A stretch of DNA of 64,000 nucleotides from Armigeres subalbatus (taxonomy: Eukaryota > Arthropoda > Insecta > Diptera > Culicidae): the NCBI RefSeq assembly GCF_024139115.2, contig NC_085140.1, positions 294,963,293 through 295,027,292 on the forward strand, written 5' to 3'. This document shows, in pieces, positions 10,437 to 21,341 of this stretch. The notes beneath the pieces were generated by a model. That model was not told the DNA's origin, did no database searches, and saw only the letters and a program-made list of their open reading frames with translations. The first letter of the stretch is position 1; each line of letters opens with the position of its first letter. Made by a program: the position numbers and the translations under genes.

Positions 10437-11594
10437 CGCAGCTCTAACCTGAACCACTGTGATGCAGCCCAGCATCTGCTGTGTCAGACAGTTGCTGAAT
10501 GGGGGACCGCCAGGAACGGTAATTGGGTCACCGATGGATCTAAAATGGCGGCGATATGGACATCGGGGAAATACCCAGTCCAAGAGTTGGTGTCTTCGAC
10601 ACACGAGGGCTTCGTCATTGCCAAAATCAACGGGGTCTTCTTCTGCAGCTGCTATGCGCCTCCTCGATGGTCGATCGAGCAGCTCGGTCGAATGCTAGAT
10701 TGTTTGACGGCTAACTTGATGGGGCGTAGGCCGGTGGTGATAGCGGGGGACTTCAACGCTTGGGTCGTGGAATGGGGAAGCCGATCCACGAATCAACGGG
10801 GGCAGATCCTGTTGGAATCACTGGCCATGTTGGATGTGGACTTGGCTAATGTCGGTACCAAAAGTACCTACAGCTGGAACGGCGCCGAGTCGATTATCGA
10901 TGTTACGTTCTGGAGCCCTGGCCAAACGAGTAGTTCGAACTGGAGGGTAGATGATGGCTACACTCACAGCGACCACCTGGCGGTTCGCTACAGTATCGAC
11001 TATACGACCAGCATTCAGCGGACAGAAGAAAGGGCGAGGCCTAGTCCTCGTATGTGGAAGACATCATACTTCGACGACGAGGTGTTTAAGGAAGCGCTCC
11101 GCCGCGAGCACAATACTCTCGGTCTGAGCAGCGAGCAGCTGGTAACAGTACTCTCGCGTGCATGCGATGCCACCATGCCTAGGAAAGTCCACCCTAGGAA
11201 TGGGAGACCACCGGCTTACTGGTGGACTCAAGCAATTGCGAACCTGCGCCACGCCTGCCTACGGGCAAGGAGGCGGATGCAGCGAGCACGCACAGAAGAG
11301 GAGCGTGTTGAACGACGGGTGGCGTTCGTGGTTGCTAGAGCCGCTCTGAAGACTGAGATTAGATCAAGCAATAAAGCCTGTTTCGAGGGCCTGTGTCAAA
11401 GTGCCAACGCGAATCCATGGGGTGACGCCTATAGGGTCGTAATGGCCAAGACACGTGGGGCGATGGCCCCTACAGAGCGGTCTCCAGAGATGCTGGAGAG
11501 GATCATCGCGGGGTTCTTCCCACGTCACGACCCAAGTCCCTGGCCTCCCTTTGTGGAGCTGCCAGGGCCAGGGTGGCCGACGAGGGAAGAGTAA
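10437..11594 (+). pseudogene. R1-clade ORF2, N-terminal APE endonuclease part
   Basis: Reading from 10443 the protein begins SNLNHCDAAQHLLCQTVAEW, the characteristic opening of R1-clade ORF2, before the first Met at 10545. It continues through CSCYAPPRW, VVIAGDFNAWVVEWGS, YSWNGAESIIDVTFW and THSDHLAVRYSI, which supply the conserved Asp, Asn and His motifs of the endonuclease. The segment that should carry the early catalytic Glu (the SEPY-like motif) is missing between AEWGTARNGNW and VTDGSKMAAIW, so the domain has lost part of its N terminus. The frame breaks at 11594, where the reverse-transcriptase reading continues from about 11573 in another frame. The product would be non-functional. 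Confidence 0.85.
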
Positions 11595-12311
11595 CTGTGG
11601 CGGAACTTGCGGGGATTGCACAGTCCCTTAGTGTAGGTAAGGCGCCAGTACCGGATGGTATTCCGAACCTGGCCATCAAAGCGGCCATTGCTGAGGCTCC
11701 CGAGATGTTCAGATCTGTCATGCAGAGATGCCTGGACGAGGGAGTCTTCCCTGAAGCATGGAAAAGGCAGAGCTTGGTCCTATTGCCAAAGGCGGGAAAA
11801 CCACCGGGGAATCCGTCGGCATATAGACCAATATGCCTGCTTGATACGGCGGGGAAGGTCCTCGAGAACATCATCCTCAACAGGTTGTTGATACGCACGG
11901 AGGGTGCGGATGGTCTATCGAGTAACCAGTTTGGCTTCCGAAAGGGTAAGTCGACCGTAGACGCTATCTTGTCGGTTACCAAATCCGCTTTCCAGCTTTC
12001 CAGCGTAAGAGGAGGGGAGTTCGCTATTGTGCAGTAGTGACTCTCGACGTGAGGAATGCTTTCAATAGTGCCAGTTGGGCAGCTATTGCAGATGCGCTCC
12101 TGCGTCTTGGAATTCCCGAGTACCTGTACAAGATTCTCGGAAGCTAGGTCCAGGTTCCATACTGGGTCCGGTGTTATGGAACGTCATGTACGACGGTGTC
12201 TTGAGGTTGAAGTTCCCGGTGGGCGTGGTAATCGTCGGCTTCGCTGACGATATTACGCTGAAGGTCCACGGCGAATCGATCGAAGAGGTGGAGTTGACTG
12301 CAGCCCACTAG
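11573..12311 (+). pseudogene. R1-clade ORF2, reverse transcriptase part (frameshifted, internal deletion)
   Basis: Residues encoded from 11573 include GKAPVPDGIPNLAIKAAI, LVLLPKAGKPPGNPSAYRPIC and NQFGFRKGKSTVDAI, the fingers and early palm motifs of an R1-type enzyme. At about 12037 the frame is lost; the next frame reads LDVRNAFNSASWAAIADALL (palm motif A, Asp present) to KILGS, then a stop. About 70 bp of the usual sequence are missing before PGSILGPVLWNVMYDG, which removes most of motif B. The catalytic GFADDITL is intact at 12238-12261. A stop at 12309 interrupts the link to the C-terminal part. Expected full-length palm/thumb architecture is therefore broken in at least three places. 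Confidence 0.85.
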
Positions 12312-12320
12312 ATCGCAATT

Positions 12321-13289
12321 GTGGAGGAGTGGATGAGTTCCAGGAAGTTAGAACTGGCTCACCACAAGACTGAGGTGGTTGTTGTTAACAACCGAAAGTC
12401 GGAGCAGCAAGCGGTGATAAGGGCAGGCAACTGCACGATCACATCTGAACGCTCCATCAAACTCTTGGGGGTAATGATCGACGATAAGCTCACCTTTGGT
12501 AGCCACGTCAATTACGCCTGCAAGCGTGCCTCCACAGCTATAGTGGCATTGTCCCGAATGATGTCCAATAGCTCTGCGGTTTATGCCAGCAAGCGCAAGC
12601 TTCTGGCTAGCGTTGCTCTGTCCATACTGAGGTATGGGGGGCCAGCTTGGGGTACGGCCCTGCGTATTAACTGCTACAGAACGAAGTTAGAAAGTACGTA
12701 TAGGCTCATGTGCCTAAGAGTTGCGAGCGCGTACCGTACCGTGTCGCACGATGCACTTTGCGTCATCACCGGTATGACGCCTATTGACATCGTTATCGGT
12801 GAAGACATAGAGTGCTTTGAAATGCGCGGCACGAGAGGCATCCGTAAGACTGTCAGGTTAGCCTCAATGGTCAAATGGCAGCGTGCGTGGGACAGTTCCA
12901 CTAAGGGTAGATGGACACATAGGTTGATACCGGAGATAGGTACGTGGGTCAAGAGGCGCCATGGGGAAATCACTTTCCACCTGACCCAGGTCCTTACAGG
13001 CCATGGTTGCTTCAGACAGTACCTACACCGGTTCCGACACTCGGCCTCGCCCGAGTGTCCGGTGTGCGTTGGATTAGAGGAAACGGCGGAACACGTGTTG
13101 TTCGTGTGCCCGCGTTTTCGCACAATGCGTGACCACATGCTTGCCACATGTGGTCTGGACACTACCCCGGACAACCTAGTCCGGAGGATGTGTAAAGATG
13201 AAGTTGGCTGGAACGCCGTTTTATCGGCTATCGTCCAAATCGTCTCGGAGCTACACAGAAGGTGGCGCGTGGACTCGAGGAATGACTAG
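12321..13289 (+). pseudogene. R1-clade ORF2, thumb and C-terminal zinc-knuckle part
   Basis: A 322-codon open stretch starting EEWMSSRKLELAHHKTEVVVV matches the end of R1-type reverse transcriptases (LELAHHKTE, IKLLGVMIDDKLTFGSHV, YGGPAWGTAL). The C terminus carries the CCHC knuckle CPVC...EHVLFVCPRF that is usual in this clade. It ends at the natural TAG-type stop near 13289, before a GC-rich 3' UTR. Only a single stop and a frame change separate it from the preceding segment, so the three pieces were one ORF2. No regulatory signal specific to this piece is visible. Confidence 0.85.
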
Positions 13290-13985
13290 TTCAGGCGCAT
13301 ATAAGAGGTGGTCCAAGGGTTCGGAGTCGGCTTCATGGGTCATACCGGTGCCCTGTGGTCGAACTCGATCCTTTTATCGAACAAGTGGCCGCGTGAAGAA
13401 CAACATGGTATCGTCGCTTTCGCGGCGTTGGTCAACCGGGCGGGTTCCGAGCCCGAGGGCGGAAAGGGGTCCTCGTCAAGGCTGGGGCAGGCGTAGGCAC
13501 CGCGTCGGCAAGTCCCTCTGTGAGCTGGCGAATAGGCCCTATCGCAGAAAGGTCAATTTGGGGTGCACGTGGCATCATCATTCTTGATACCAGTCGTGCA
13601 GAGGGAAGCAGGCGCGAAGTCGACCCTGCCCACCTTCCGCGGACATAGGGCGTGGTAAGGCCACCTGGAAAGCCGGCAATGCGCTGGCACGATAGGTGTT
13701 GGTGTGGTGATGGTGTTCTTCTAAAAAAGCGAGTCACGATGTTCGATGCTGCAAGGACACGCAGCTAACCTCGAGGGTGCGTTAAGCACTGGCCTCCCTT
13801 TGAAGCACTACTTTCTGGTTGTACCGAAGGGGCGATGGGTTTGGCGGCAATGGAAACGGTTTAGCGGGTCGGGGATGCAGTCCTGCCTCCCTCATTGGAG
13901 GTGGCCCCTAACCCCGCACTTCCTGGTCAACCCAGGATGTCTGTTGAGCAGATTCCCCCTCCATTGTTTAGGAAGAAAAAAAAAA
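13290..13985 (+). other. 3' UTR and poly(A) tail of the R1-clade element
   Basis: GC-rich non-coding sequence after the ORF2 stop, ending in a run of A at 13973-13985 directly before the duplicated target ACAGACATTATC. Short ORFs here on both strands are incidental. Confidence 0.7.
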
Positions 13986-13997
13986 ACAGACATTATC

Positions 13998-14112
13998 TCA
14001 ATTCGTCGAGCTGAATCGATTGGTATATAACACTATGGGTCTCCGGGCCTCTTATAAAAAGTTCATTTTTGGAGCGAACATATAGCCTTTACCTATAGGT
14101 GCTGCGGATAGA
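13998..14112 (+). repeat. Right part of the dispersed repeat split by the R1-clade element
   Basis: CTCAATTCGTCGAGCTGA, TATAACACTATGGGTCT and TATAGCCTTTACCTAT repeat the second half of the intact copy at 14568-14960, continuing the fragment that stops at 10342. Confidence 0.8.
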
Positions 14113-14567
14113 GCGCTGCTCTCAAGCGAGTGGCGGAATATTTTGAAATCAATCCCATAAGCAAAATTATTTTGCAGTTACTTGGCTGTCAAACATTTCC
14201 CGCTCTTCGAATTTCTCTTTCCATGCTGCACGAGACCACACAAATGCACGAGACTCTACATGACTTTACGATGGTTTACATACATTCCTTCTCCAATCAG
14301 CTGCTGAATCTCGTGAAATCTCGTAATGAGTGCTTTTTAGTTGCATTCCTACTAATTTTCCACTTGAAATATAATGTGAATATATTTGTTACGAAGAATG
14401 CAAAACGCAAACTAAATTTATTTTTATTTTTTCTCCAAATAATAACAATACTTCTCAATATAAGATCTAAAACGAACATAATCACAATCTTCAATGTTTG
14501 CCTCCGGCACAATAGATAATTTTGGCTTCACTTTGACAACCAAATCGATTCTATCCGCACCACCCAG

Positions 14568-14961
14568 GCCTTTACGTATACTTTGTATACGAGAAAGGCA
14601 AAACCCTGAATAATCCACCTAGCGGTGATGGTGCCTTTCTCGTGCATTATAAAATAGTATTTTGGCCATTACTCTTGAGCCCATAGTCCGATCTGGCCAA
14701 TTTTCAATAGGAAACAATGGGAGAGTATTCTGCGTCGAATGCAACTTGTTCGGTTAAGGATAAGTACCTGAAAAATGAGTGACATTTTTTTTAGGTGGGT
14801 GCGCACAGACACACACACACATACACACAGACATCACCTCAATTCGTCGAGCTGAGTCGATCGGTATATAACACTATGGGTCTTCGGGCCTTCTATAAAA
14901 AGTTTGTTTTTGGAGCGACCATATAGCCTTTACGTATACTTAGTTAACGAGAAAGGCAAAA
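14568..14961 (+). repeat. Intact ~390-bp dispersed repeat
   Basis: It begins and ends with the same block (GCCTTTACGTATACTT...GAGAAAGGCAAAA), itself an interrupted palindrome GCCTTT...AAAGGC. The interior has an ACAC tract at 14805-14833 and the phrase TATAACACTATGGGTCT. Other copies are 10255-14112 (interrupted) and 21893-22247 (minus). Confidence 0.8.
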
Positions 14962-16628
14962 ATCTAGAAACACTTTGTGACACTGCTAACGTGGGGTGAT
15001 AAAGTCTGCTCCGACAGTGACGCCGTTAAAGATACAAAAATGTGACTTTTTTGCAAACTGGGAAAATTTGCAGAAGTCTGCATGGCTCGCCAATATTCAC
15101 TTCTTTCACAATATGCACGAAACCTGCAGTATAAACCTGTCTTTTGAGGAAATTTGAAAAGCATGGCTGCGCGATGTGGAATGTACAGATATTTGTTTCT
15201 AGGAAGTTTAGACGGAAAACTGTTTCTAACATATTATATTTTTAGAATCGAGGATAGACTGGTTAACCACTCATGGAAATTTCCATGCTCAAAGCAATAC
15301 TGATTTGACTGATCAGTTTTCCAGCTGTATATATTAATATGTCGTTAAGTCAAATGTTCCTCCACGGAGGTATAAAAATCAAAGAATTTCAAGAACCTTT
15401 AGTGACAATTTCACATACGAAACTTGAATCCAAAACCTAAACACGAGGAGTCACCCAGTTAACATCGTACCTTATCCAAGCCATCAAACCACCGTAATTT
15501 GTTGTCCTTTACCATGTCGAAACTGGGTCCATTTGTACTTTATTCAAACGCCCTGTTTATGGTGATGGACCAAATATAAACAAAACAAAAACAATTCCAA
15601 ATACCCCAACCCCCAGAACACGAAGACGAGTATATGGGTCCAATAAACAAACTATGGCATGTCATTTCAGTAAACAGCTCTATGTTAGAAGAGTGGTGTG
15701 TCGCCTGAGTAGTTGGCACAAGAAATTTGGGTTATCGAAAAATGGTGACAATCTTCCCAAGTTATCATGTTAGATCATATGCTATTTAGATATATAGCCC
15801 GAGGCTTTTTCCAAATATTCTTCATAATGTTTTTGCATTTGAACATACATCTATGTATTGTGTACCCTCCTCCTGCAAGGAGTCTCGATGAATGATAGAT
15901 CAGTGCCAGGATTGAGTCTATCATCGATTTTGGTGAACCAGAGGCTCTCTTTCCTGAGCTATGGATAGGCAGACAGACACACCAACAAACACCTCCCATA
16001 GTCAAGTTCTACGATGTCATTCATTCGCATACGAAACGAACCGGATCTATCACGCTTAAACGACATGGCAGGCAAGCATAGAACGTTGGCTGCCCGTTCT
16101 GTGTGGCAGAAGGTGGAAGATTCATGAAGATGCATACCTCACTCGACACGGTGACGAATTGACATTTTAGGTTATAGCCATTTCCACTACCGGATGGTTG
16201 CTGCTTTTTCGCTTAAGGTCACGTCCATCTATGTGGTGCCATATTTCTGCCTTGTGGCTCTTGTTGCGGACATGGTGATGAGATCGATTTCCCTGGACGA
16301 TGGACGGCAACAACGGCAGCATCCAGCCTTTGTTTGAGTTCTCTTTGTAGGACTTGGACTTTATCGCCTTGGAAAGTAAGTCGCGTGGCAAAGTTTCATC
16401 TATCTGATTGTTAGAACATTGTTAATAGGAGCGGTTGTTATATCTGACTTCAATGAATATGTCGGCCCATGAGATTAGATGAAACGGATCATATGCCGCG
16501 TTTGAAAAAAAATATAGGCAGAATGAGTAGACATAATTGGGGAAATCTTTCACCTCAGTTCAGTTTACGCCAACAACAAACCGACAATACAAATCGGTGC
16601 GTGTAGTAACTTTTGTCAAAACATACAG
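14962..16628. other. No gene recognised
   Basis: Moderately AT-rich sequence with short ORFs only. I see no protein motif, RNA gene or repeat copy that I can match within the window. Confidence 0.4.
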
Positions 16629-16630
16629 TA

Positions 16631-16817
16631 GGGACACGGCAGGTATTTTCGTCTGTTCGTCATAGTCTCGAAAACCAATAAAAGAGACGCTTTTTTGTAA
16701 AACTCATACGTACCAAATCGTAAGAAACGTTCTGCTATAGTGGAGTTCTAGCAAATGTACGTTGCTTTCGTTGGTTTTAGCCCCTACGACGATGGACGGA
16801 AATACCTGCAGTGTCCC
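16631..16817. mobile_element. 187-bp TA-flanked MITE
   Basis: Ends GGGACACGGCAGGTATTT (from 16631) and AAATACCTGCAGTGTCCC (to 16817) are near-perfect inverted repeats extending about 33 bp, with TA at 16629-16630 and 16818-16819. There is no coding capacity. The pattern fits a Tc1/mariner-type non-autonomous element. Confidence 0.85.
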
Positions 16818-16819
16818 TA

Positions 16820-17479
16820 TTGGTTAATAATTTGAATCGCCAAATATTGCATGGAGCCTTAGTTAATTAAAGACTTCCTCTCCCTTAACCCTTTGTGTAA
16901 GTGGTGAGGAAAATAAAAGTGCTAGGTGGTGAGTTGGCTACCTAGTAAGTTTCAGTATAACGAACGGCTTAAATGACAGCGCCCAATGGTAAATAAGGCC
17001 GATACAAATATTTGAAAACTATTATGTCTCCCTCCCCCTCGATTTTTTTTGCCAAAAAAATAATATTTGAGGGGGAACAAAATAAAATTCGGATAATTTT
17101 GAGGATTTTCAAAACATTCTTTAACACATCCGAGGAGTTTTTTTGATTTTTTTCATTTTAATATTTATTTTTTATTATACCCCCCACCCTTAACTTTCGG
17201 AGACCAGTAGGACAACATGTTAATTAAATATTTGTAACGGCCTAAGGAATTTTCCATACAATATAGTAAAGTCAGGAAATTCTTATGCATTTCCATGGAA
17301 TATTCTCCTGCCTGAATGTAAATAAGAAATTCTTTTGAATTTCCATTGGTATTTTTTCTTAAATTTCTCAAATCAAAAGTATTTATTATCAAAAATCAAA
17401 AATATTGAAAATTCAGCAGAATTTTCCTTGAAAAATTAGAAGTATGGAGCGGGACCATTTGGGCAGCATTTTGTTTTTC
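16820..17479. other. No gene recognised; AT-rich with T tracts
   Basis: Homopolymer-rich AT sequence with repeated AATTTTCC/GGAATTTCCAT-like words. No coding or RNA feature. Confidence 0.35.
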
Positions 17480-18446
17480 ATTTTTTTTTTCCTTTATTTA
17501 GTCTACATCTAAACAGATAACACTGAATCAACAATTTGACGCCACAATACACGGTTCGAGGCCGCATCTCTCCATCCTCGAATACAACCCACGCTCGCCA
17601 AGTCGTTTTGCACCTGGTCTGTCCATCTCGCTCGCTGCGCTCCACGCCGTCTCGTAGCTGCCGGATCGGAAGCGAACACCATCTTTGCAGGGTTGCTGTC
17701 CGGCATTCTTGCAACATGTCCTGCCCATCGTACCCTTCCGGCTTTAGCTACCTTCTGGATACTGGGTTCGCCGTAGAGCTGGGCGAGCTCATGGTTCATT
17801 CTTCACCGCCACACACCGTCTTCTTGCACACCGCCAAAGATGGTCCTAAGCACACGTTTCTCCGATACTCCGAGTGCTTGCAAGTTCTCCTCGAGCATTA
17901 TCCATGTTTCATGTCCGTAGAGGACAACCGGTCTTATTAGCGTCTTGTACTGACACATTTGGTGCGGTGGCGAATCCTTTTTGACCTCAGTTTCTTCTGG
18001 AGCCCGTAGTAGGCCCGACTTCCGCAGATGATAACCCTTCGTATTTCATGACTCACATTGTTATCAGCCGTTAGCAAGGATCCGAGGTAGACGAATTCCT
18101 CGACCACCTCGAAGGTATCCCCGTCTATTGTAACACTGCTTCCCAGGCGGGCCTGGGGAGCGCGCTCGGTTCCGCCCACAAACATGTACTTTGTCTTTGA
18201 CGCATTCACCACCAGTCCAACTTTTGTTGCTTCACGTTTCAGGCGGGTGTACAGTTCTGCCACCTTTGCAAATGTTCGGCCGACAATGTCCATGTCATCC
18301 TCGAAACAAATAAATTGACTGGATCCGTTGCTTTGATCAGTTTGGTAAGCTTCCCAGGGAAGCTGTTCTCGTTCATAATTTTCCAATATTCTCGTCCGCA
18401 ACGTTAATAACTCGACTGCGTTCCAACTTGATTGTTTGTACATCAC
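17480..18446 (-). pseudogene. RTE-like retrotransposon 3' fragment, copy 1
   Basis: The minus-strand reading gives the end of a reverse transcriptase: LKREATKVGLVVNASKTKYM, FVYLGSLLTADNNVSHEIRR and SRAYYGLQKKLRSKRI (18446-17937), then after a frameshift LYGHETW and FGGVQEDGVW, then after an in-frame TGA MNHELAQLYGEP, RVRWAGHVARM and WTDQVQNDLASVGCIRGWRDAA, ending near 17509. The stop is followed by a short 3' UTR (CTAAATAAAGGAAAAAA). The endonuclease and the catalytic FADD region are absent, so this is a 5'-truncated copy with at least two inactivating changes. Shared sequence with 21342-21775 and 60290-61041 makes them one family. RTE (JAM1-like) membership is my reading of the YLGS..TADN and C-terminal motifs. 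Confidence 0.8.
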
Positions 18447-18850
18447 TAGATATCAACAGAAACTAACCGTGTACTTAAAAAACAATGCGTTTGAGTAATG
18501 AACGTTGCCTACGGGAATAGGGGTGCTGTCCAAATGGTTCTCTACCCTATTGTTCTTGAAAATTTGGAAGAGAATTTTACGTTAATATTCAAAAGAATTT
18601 GCTTTGAAAGCTCAAACAAATAGGTCTATTTTCTCGAAATTGAGTTTTTATTATTTACAACCTTTTGCCTTTGATCCCCTCAAATGTGAATTGATAGAAA
18701 TAATGAAATGTTTCTTCATATGTTCAGTAGATTCTATTCTACGAGAAAGGAGCCAACACTGGAAATTAAAATAGGAATTTTCTTGAAAAATTAAATAAAA
18801 AACTAACAAATTTAGTAATTATTATCATTTTTATTTTATTTATTTTCATA

Positions 18851-18856
18851 TTTATT
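18851..18856 (-). terminator. Poly(A) signal AATAAA of the gag-like gene
   Basis: AATAAA on the minus strand lies 54 bp after the stop codon of the gag-like ORF; more AATAAA-like hexamers follow at 18828-18840. A signal this close to the stop argues for a short transcript ending after gag rather than a gag-pol read-through. Confidence 0.45.
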
Positions 18857-18909
18857 GAAATGTGATATACATTGTAATAAAATTGATCATTCAATAACTC
18901 CAACGCCTT

Positions 18910-20028
18910 TCATTGTCCCGCAAGATCATCCAGCAGCTTCAAGTTGGCCTTGTTATCGTTCTCCGGATGCATGGCAGAGTTGTGTCTGTGCTGGCATTTT
19001 TTGCAAACGACCATATTGGAACATTTCCCAGCCAGATGATACACGCTGAAGCAAATGAAGCAGATCTTCCATTTGACTGCAACCATTTCGAAGCGGACTC
19101 TGAATGGCAACCGTTGAAAAGCGTAGCAGTTTCGCAGATAATGTCTACCCTCGCAGTAGAAGCATTTCGTATTATTGGATGACGGCTTTGCGGGCACTAG
19201 GTCGGGCAATGCTACTTCTTTTCTGTGCACGATTTTCGAATGCTGTTCATGGCTGCCTTTTCGAGAAGTATTGTTGTCCACACGAGAAATGTGGTCAACA
19301 ATTATCGCGCCCAAACGTTTCAACGGATAGCCCAGCTTTGCTAATGATTGAGCGTGGTGATCACAATAGCTGACCACATCCTGTGAATTCGAACAATGAT
19401 GTTGAATTTGATGACCAAATAAAGCCTCAACGTGATGGATGACAGCCATTTTATCGAATTTGACACGACAATTGTTCCACACTATTTGGAATGGTTCGTC
19501 ATCTCGATGGTGCTTCAAGGGTACATTTATGATTGCATTAAAAGCTTTTAATCTTTCCAAGTTGCTCATCGATGGGTTATTTACTACTCTTTCTTCAAAT
19601 TGCTCTCGGAATTCCACCCATCTGTCCACGTTGCCATCAAAACGAACAAGAGAACTCCAGGAATAACTGTCGACGATCGGCTTATGAGCTCCAAGATTTT
19701 TCGAAACTAAATTCAGCAAGCATACCCGGCAATCACCCAATATGGTTTCGATACGCTTAGCACAGTCAAAATCTTGCTGAGACGTATGCTTGTCAACTAG
19801 CTCATAAATGTCTGCCAGGTGCGCCATATACTTCTGCCTAATTATCCCTATTTCATTTAGATAGTGCTCAATCTGGTCCGATAGCGGCTTTCCTGGCTCC
19901 AGCTTCAAACACGAAATCTCCCGAAAAACCTTCCAGGCATAAGTTTCGATGTTCGACAGGCAACGACCGAGAACGAAAGCTGTGAAATCCAATTCGACGA
20001 GATCTGCCTTATTCACTGTGGAAGCCAT
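18910..20028 (-). CDS. Stand-alone BEL/Pao-type Gag-like protein
   Basis: The 372-residue ORF starts MASTVNKADLVELDF and has no internal stop. Residues 1-125 are predominantly helical. Residues 128-215 match the DUF1759 signature of BEL/Pao gag (LVRFDGNVDRWVEFREQFEE, NNPSMSNLERLKAFNAI, FQIVWNNCRVKFDK, HHVEALFG). The C terminus has three zinc knuckles: CFYCEGRHYLRNC (CX2CX3HX4C), CFICFSVYHLAGKC (CX2CX4HX4C) and CKKCQHRHNSAMH. In BEL/Pao elements gag is normally joined to protease, reverse transcriptase and integrase; here the ORF stops just after the third knuckle, no pol is nearby and no flanking LTR pair is visible. An Inr+DPE pair lies 74 bp upstream and AATAAA 54 bp downstream. Either a truncated young element or an exapted gag gene is possible; the family is clear, domestication is inference. 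Confidence 0.8.
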   Translation of the reverse strand: MASTVNKADLVELDFTAFVLGRCLSNIETYAWKVFREISCLKLEPGKPLSDQIEHYLNEIGIIRQKYMAHLADIYELVDKHTSQQDFDCAKRIETILGDCRVCLLNLVSKNLGAHKPIVDSYSWSSLVRFDGNVDRWVEFREQFEERVVNNPSMSNLERLKAFNAIINVPLKHHRDDEPFQIVWNNCRVKFDKMAVIHHVEALFGHQIQHHCSNSQDVVSYCDHHAQSLAKLGYPLKRLGAIIVDHISRVDNNTSRKGSHEQHSKIVHRKEVALPDLVPAKPSSNNTKCFYCEGRHYLRNCYAFQRLPFRVRFEMVAVKWKICFICFSVYHLAGKCSNMVVCKKCQHRHNSAMHPENDNKANLKLLDDLAGQ

Positions 20029-20069
20029 TTTGAATTACTGCACGCCGCAAAATGACTCCTTTTCAACAC

Positions 20070-20104
20070 ACGTCCGAGCTGCTCGCAATGCACCACTAAA
20101 CTGT
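20070..20104 (-). promoter_or_regulatory. Inr plus DPE core promoter candidate for the gag-like gene
   Basis: On the minus strand ACAGTT (A+1 at 20102) matches the arthropod Inr TCAGTY at five of six positions. GGACGT sits exactly at +28 to +33, a perfect match to the DPE consensus RGWYVT. This predicts a 5' UTR of about 74 nt. LTR and non-LTR elements also use Inr+DPE promoters, so it does not by itself show a host gene. Confidence 0.5.
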
Positions 20105-20807
20105 CATGACTTAATGAGATTGTGTTTTCGTAGTATAGATGCAGTCTCTTTTCTTCTGTTTGCCGTCTATATGAAACTGTTATCGTGGAACGCAATTATC
20201 TCTTTCCTTCCCGTGATTATCCTTATTCGCGAGGTCGAATTAAATTTTGCTCTTTCCTCCTGTGGAAAACCCCATTGCTTTCTGTCAGAGTTTGAGTGAA
20301 ACATGGCCACTGTGTGGCAGTGAAATAGCACTTGCTGCTTATGTAAAGAAAATATTCAATTGCATCAAAACCATCGAAGTAGGCCTAATGCGATCACAAT
20401 TGACAGCCACATAATTAGCAATCAAAGCAAGCTGGAAATGTGTCACGAGTCACATTGTAGTGAATCATCAATAGGATTAGGTGTTTCAAGAGGCTCCCGC
20501 TTGCCAACAGAAAAGACAAACTGCAGACCCACCTTTAAAATTTAATCCTCTCTGTTCTACTGTGAAAATTCATCCAGTTTTCCGCGAGCGGTAATGGCCG
20601 CCAGCTTGCCTGTGGGCTAGTCTCTGATTTGACGTTTTTGGAGGTCAATTGCACCCACCGTTCCGAGCATTTCGATCATTGTGGTAAATAAGAAGACGTG
20701 AATCCACTTCATCAGCACCATATTTACCATATTAATAAAAATGATAATTATGAGCGAAATTCTGTCGGACAAAAGGTGTTCCAGTGTTTAATTTGAAGAG
20801 TTATATT
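20105..20807. other. Upstream region of the gag-like gene; no gene recognised
   Basis: Short incidental ORFs only. No clear LTR end could be recognised here, but without a database comparison a degenerate LTR cannot be excluded. Confidence 0.35.
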
Positions 20808-20819
20808 ATTCTGGATGTT

Positions 20820-21254
20820 TTTTTTATTCCATTCTTTATTTGTTAGGCACTCTGTGTTACTTAATCGCTACTGTGCCGAGATCTACTGTGGTATTCTGCT
20901 GTACAGAATCCACACAGAATCTATTTTTAGATTTCCATTACTATCATTGTTGTCGTTGCCAGTCCATCTCAGCGTTGGGCCATTGTGTCCGTTTGTCCAT
21001 GTCCATGTAAATCCAATGATAGCTGCATTGTTTGGTTGCCATTTGTCCGGGTACGTTGGAAGAATGCCTCCGAGAATAACAAGTTGTCAGTCGTCTTCAG
21101 GCAGCCGTGACAATAAAGCGGGTCTCCCAATACGCTACCGCATGGGCTGAGCATCCAGCGACTGACAAGGGTTTGGTGGAGGGGATGGGAATCGAACCCA
21201 TGAACATTCGCATCTAAGGTGAACGTGTAGCCAACTACGCTACGGGACCCCCCA
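20820..21254 (-). mobile_element. tRNA-derived SINE, copy 2, with TSD
   Basis: Same family, orientation and length as 6801-7250: T-rich left end, GGCACTCTGTGTTACTTAA, GAGATCTACTGTGGTATTCTG and the tRNA-like head with B box GGGTTCGATTCCC (plus 21187-21199). Flanking 12-bp repeats ATTCTGGATGTT (20808-20819) and ATTCTGCATGTT (21255-21266) differ at one base and mark the TSD. Confidence 0.85.
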
Positions 21255-21341
21255 ATTCTGCATGTTGTTTTTCCAGTATAGACTATCTTCGCGTCTACTC
21301 ACACAACACTTTTATACAACGATTCATCTCGATTTTTTTTT

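Larger units (their letters stand above)
10343..13985 (+). mobile_element. 5'-truncated, decayed R1-clade non-LTR retrotransposon
   Basis: The interval contains the last codons of a gag-like ORF1, the APE endonuclease, reverse transcriptase and terminal zinc knuckle of ORF2, a 0.7-kb GC-rich 3' UTR and a terminal poly(A) at 13973-13985. The left flank ends ACAGACATCACC (10331-10342) and the right flank begins ACAGACATTATC (13986-13997), a 12-bp TSD with two mismatches. Removing the insert restores the continuous repeat seen at 14568-14960. Several frameshifts and an internal deletion make it inactive. Confidence 0.9.
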
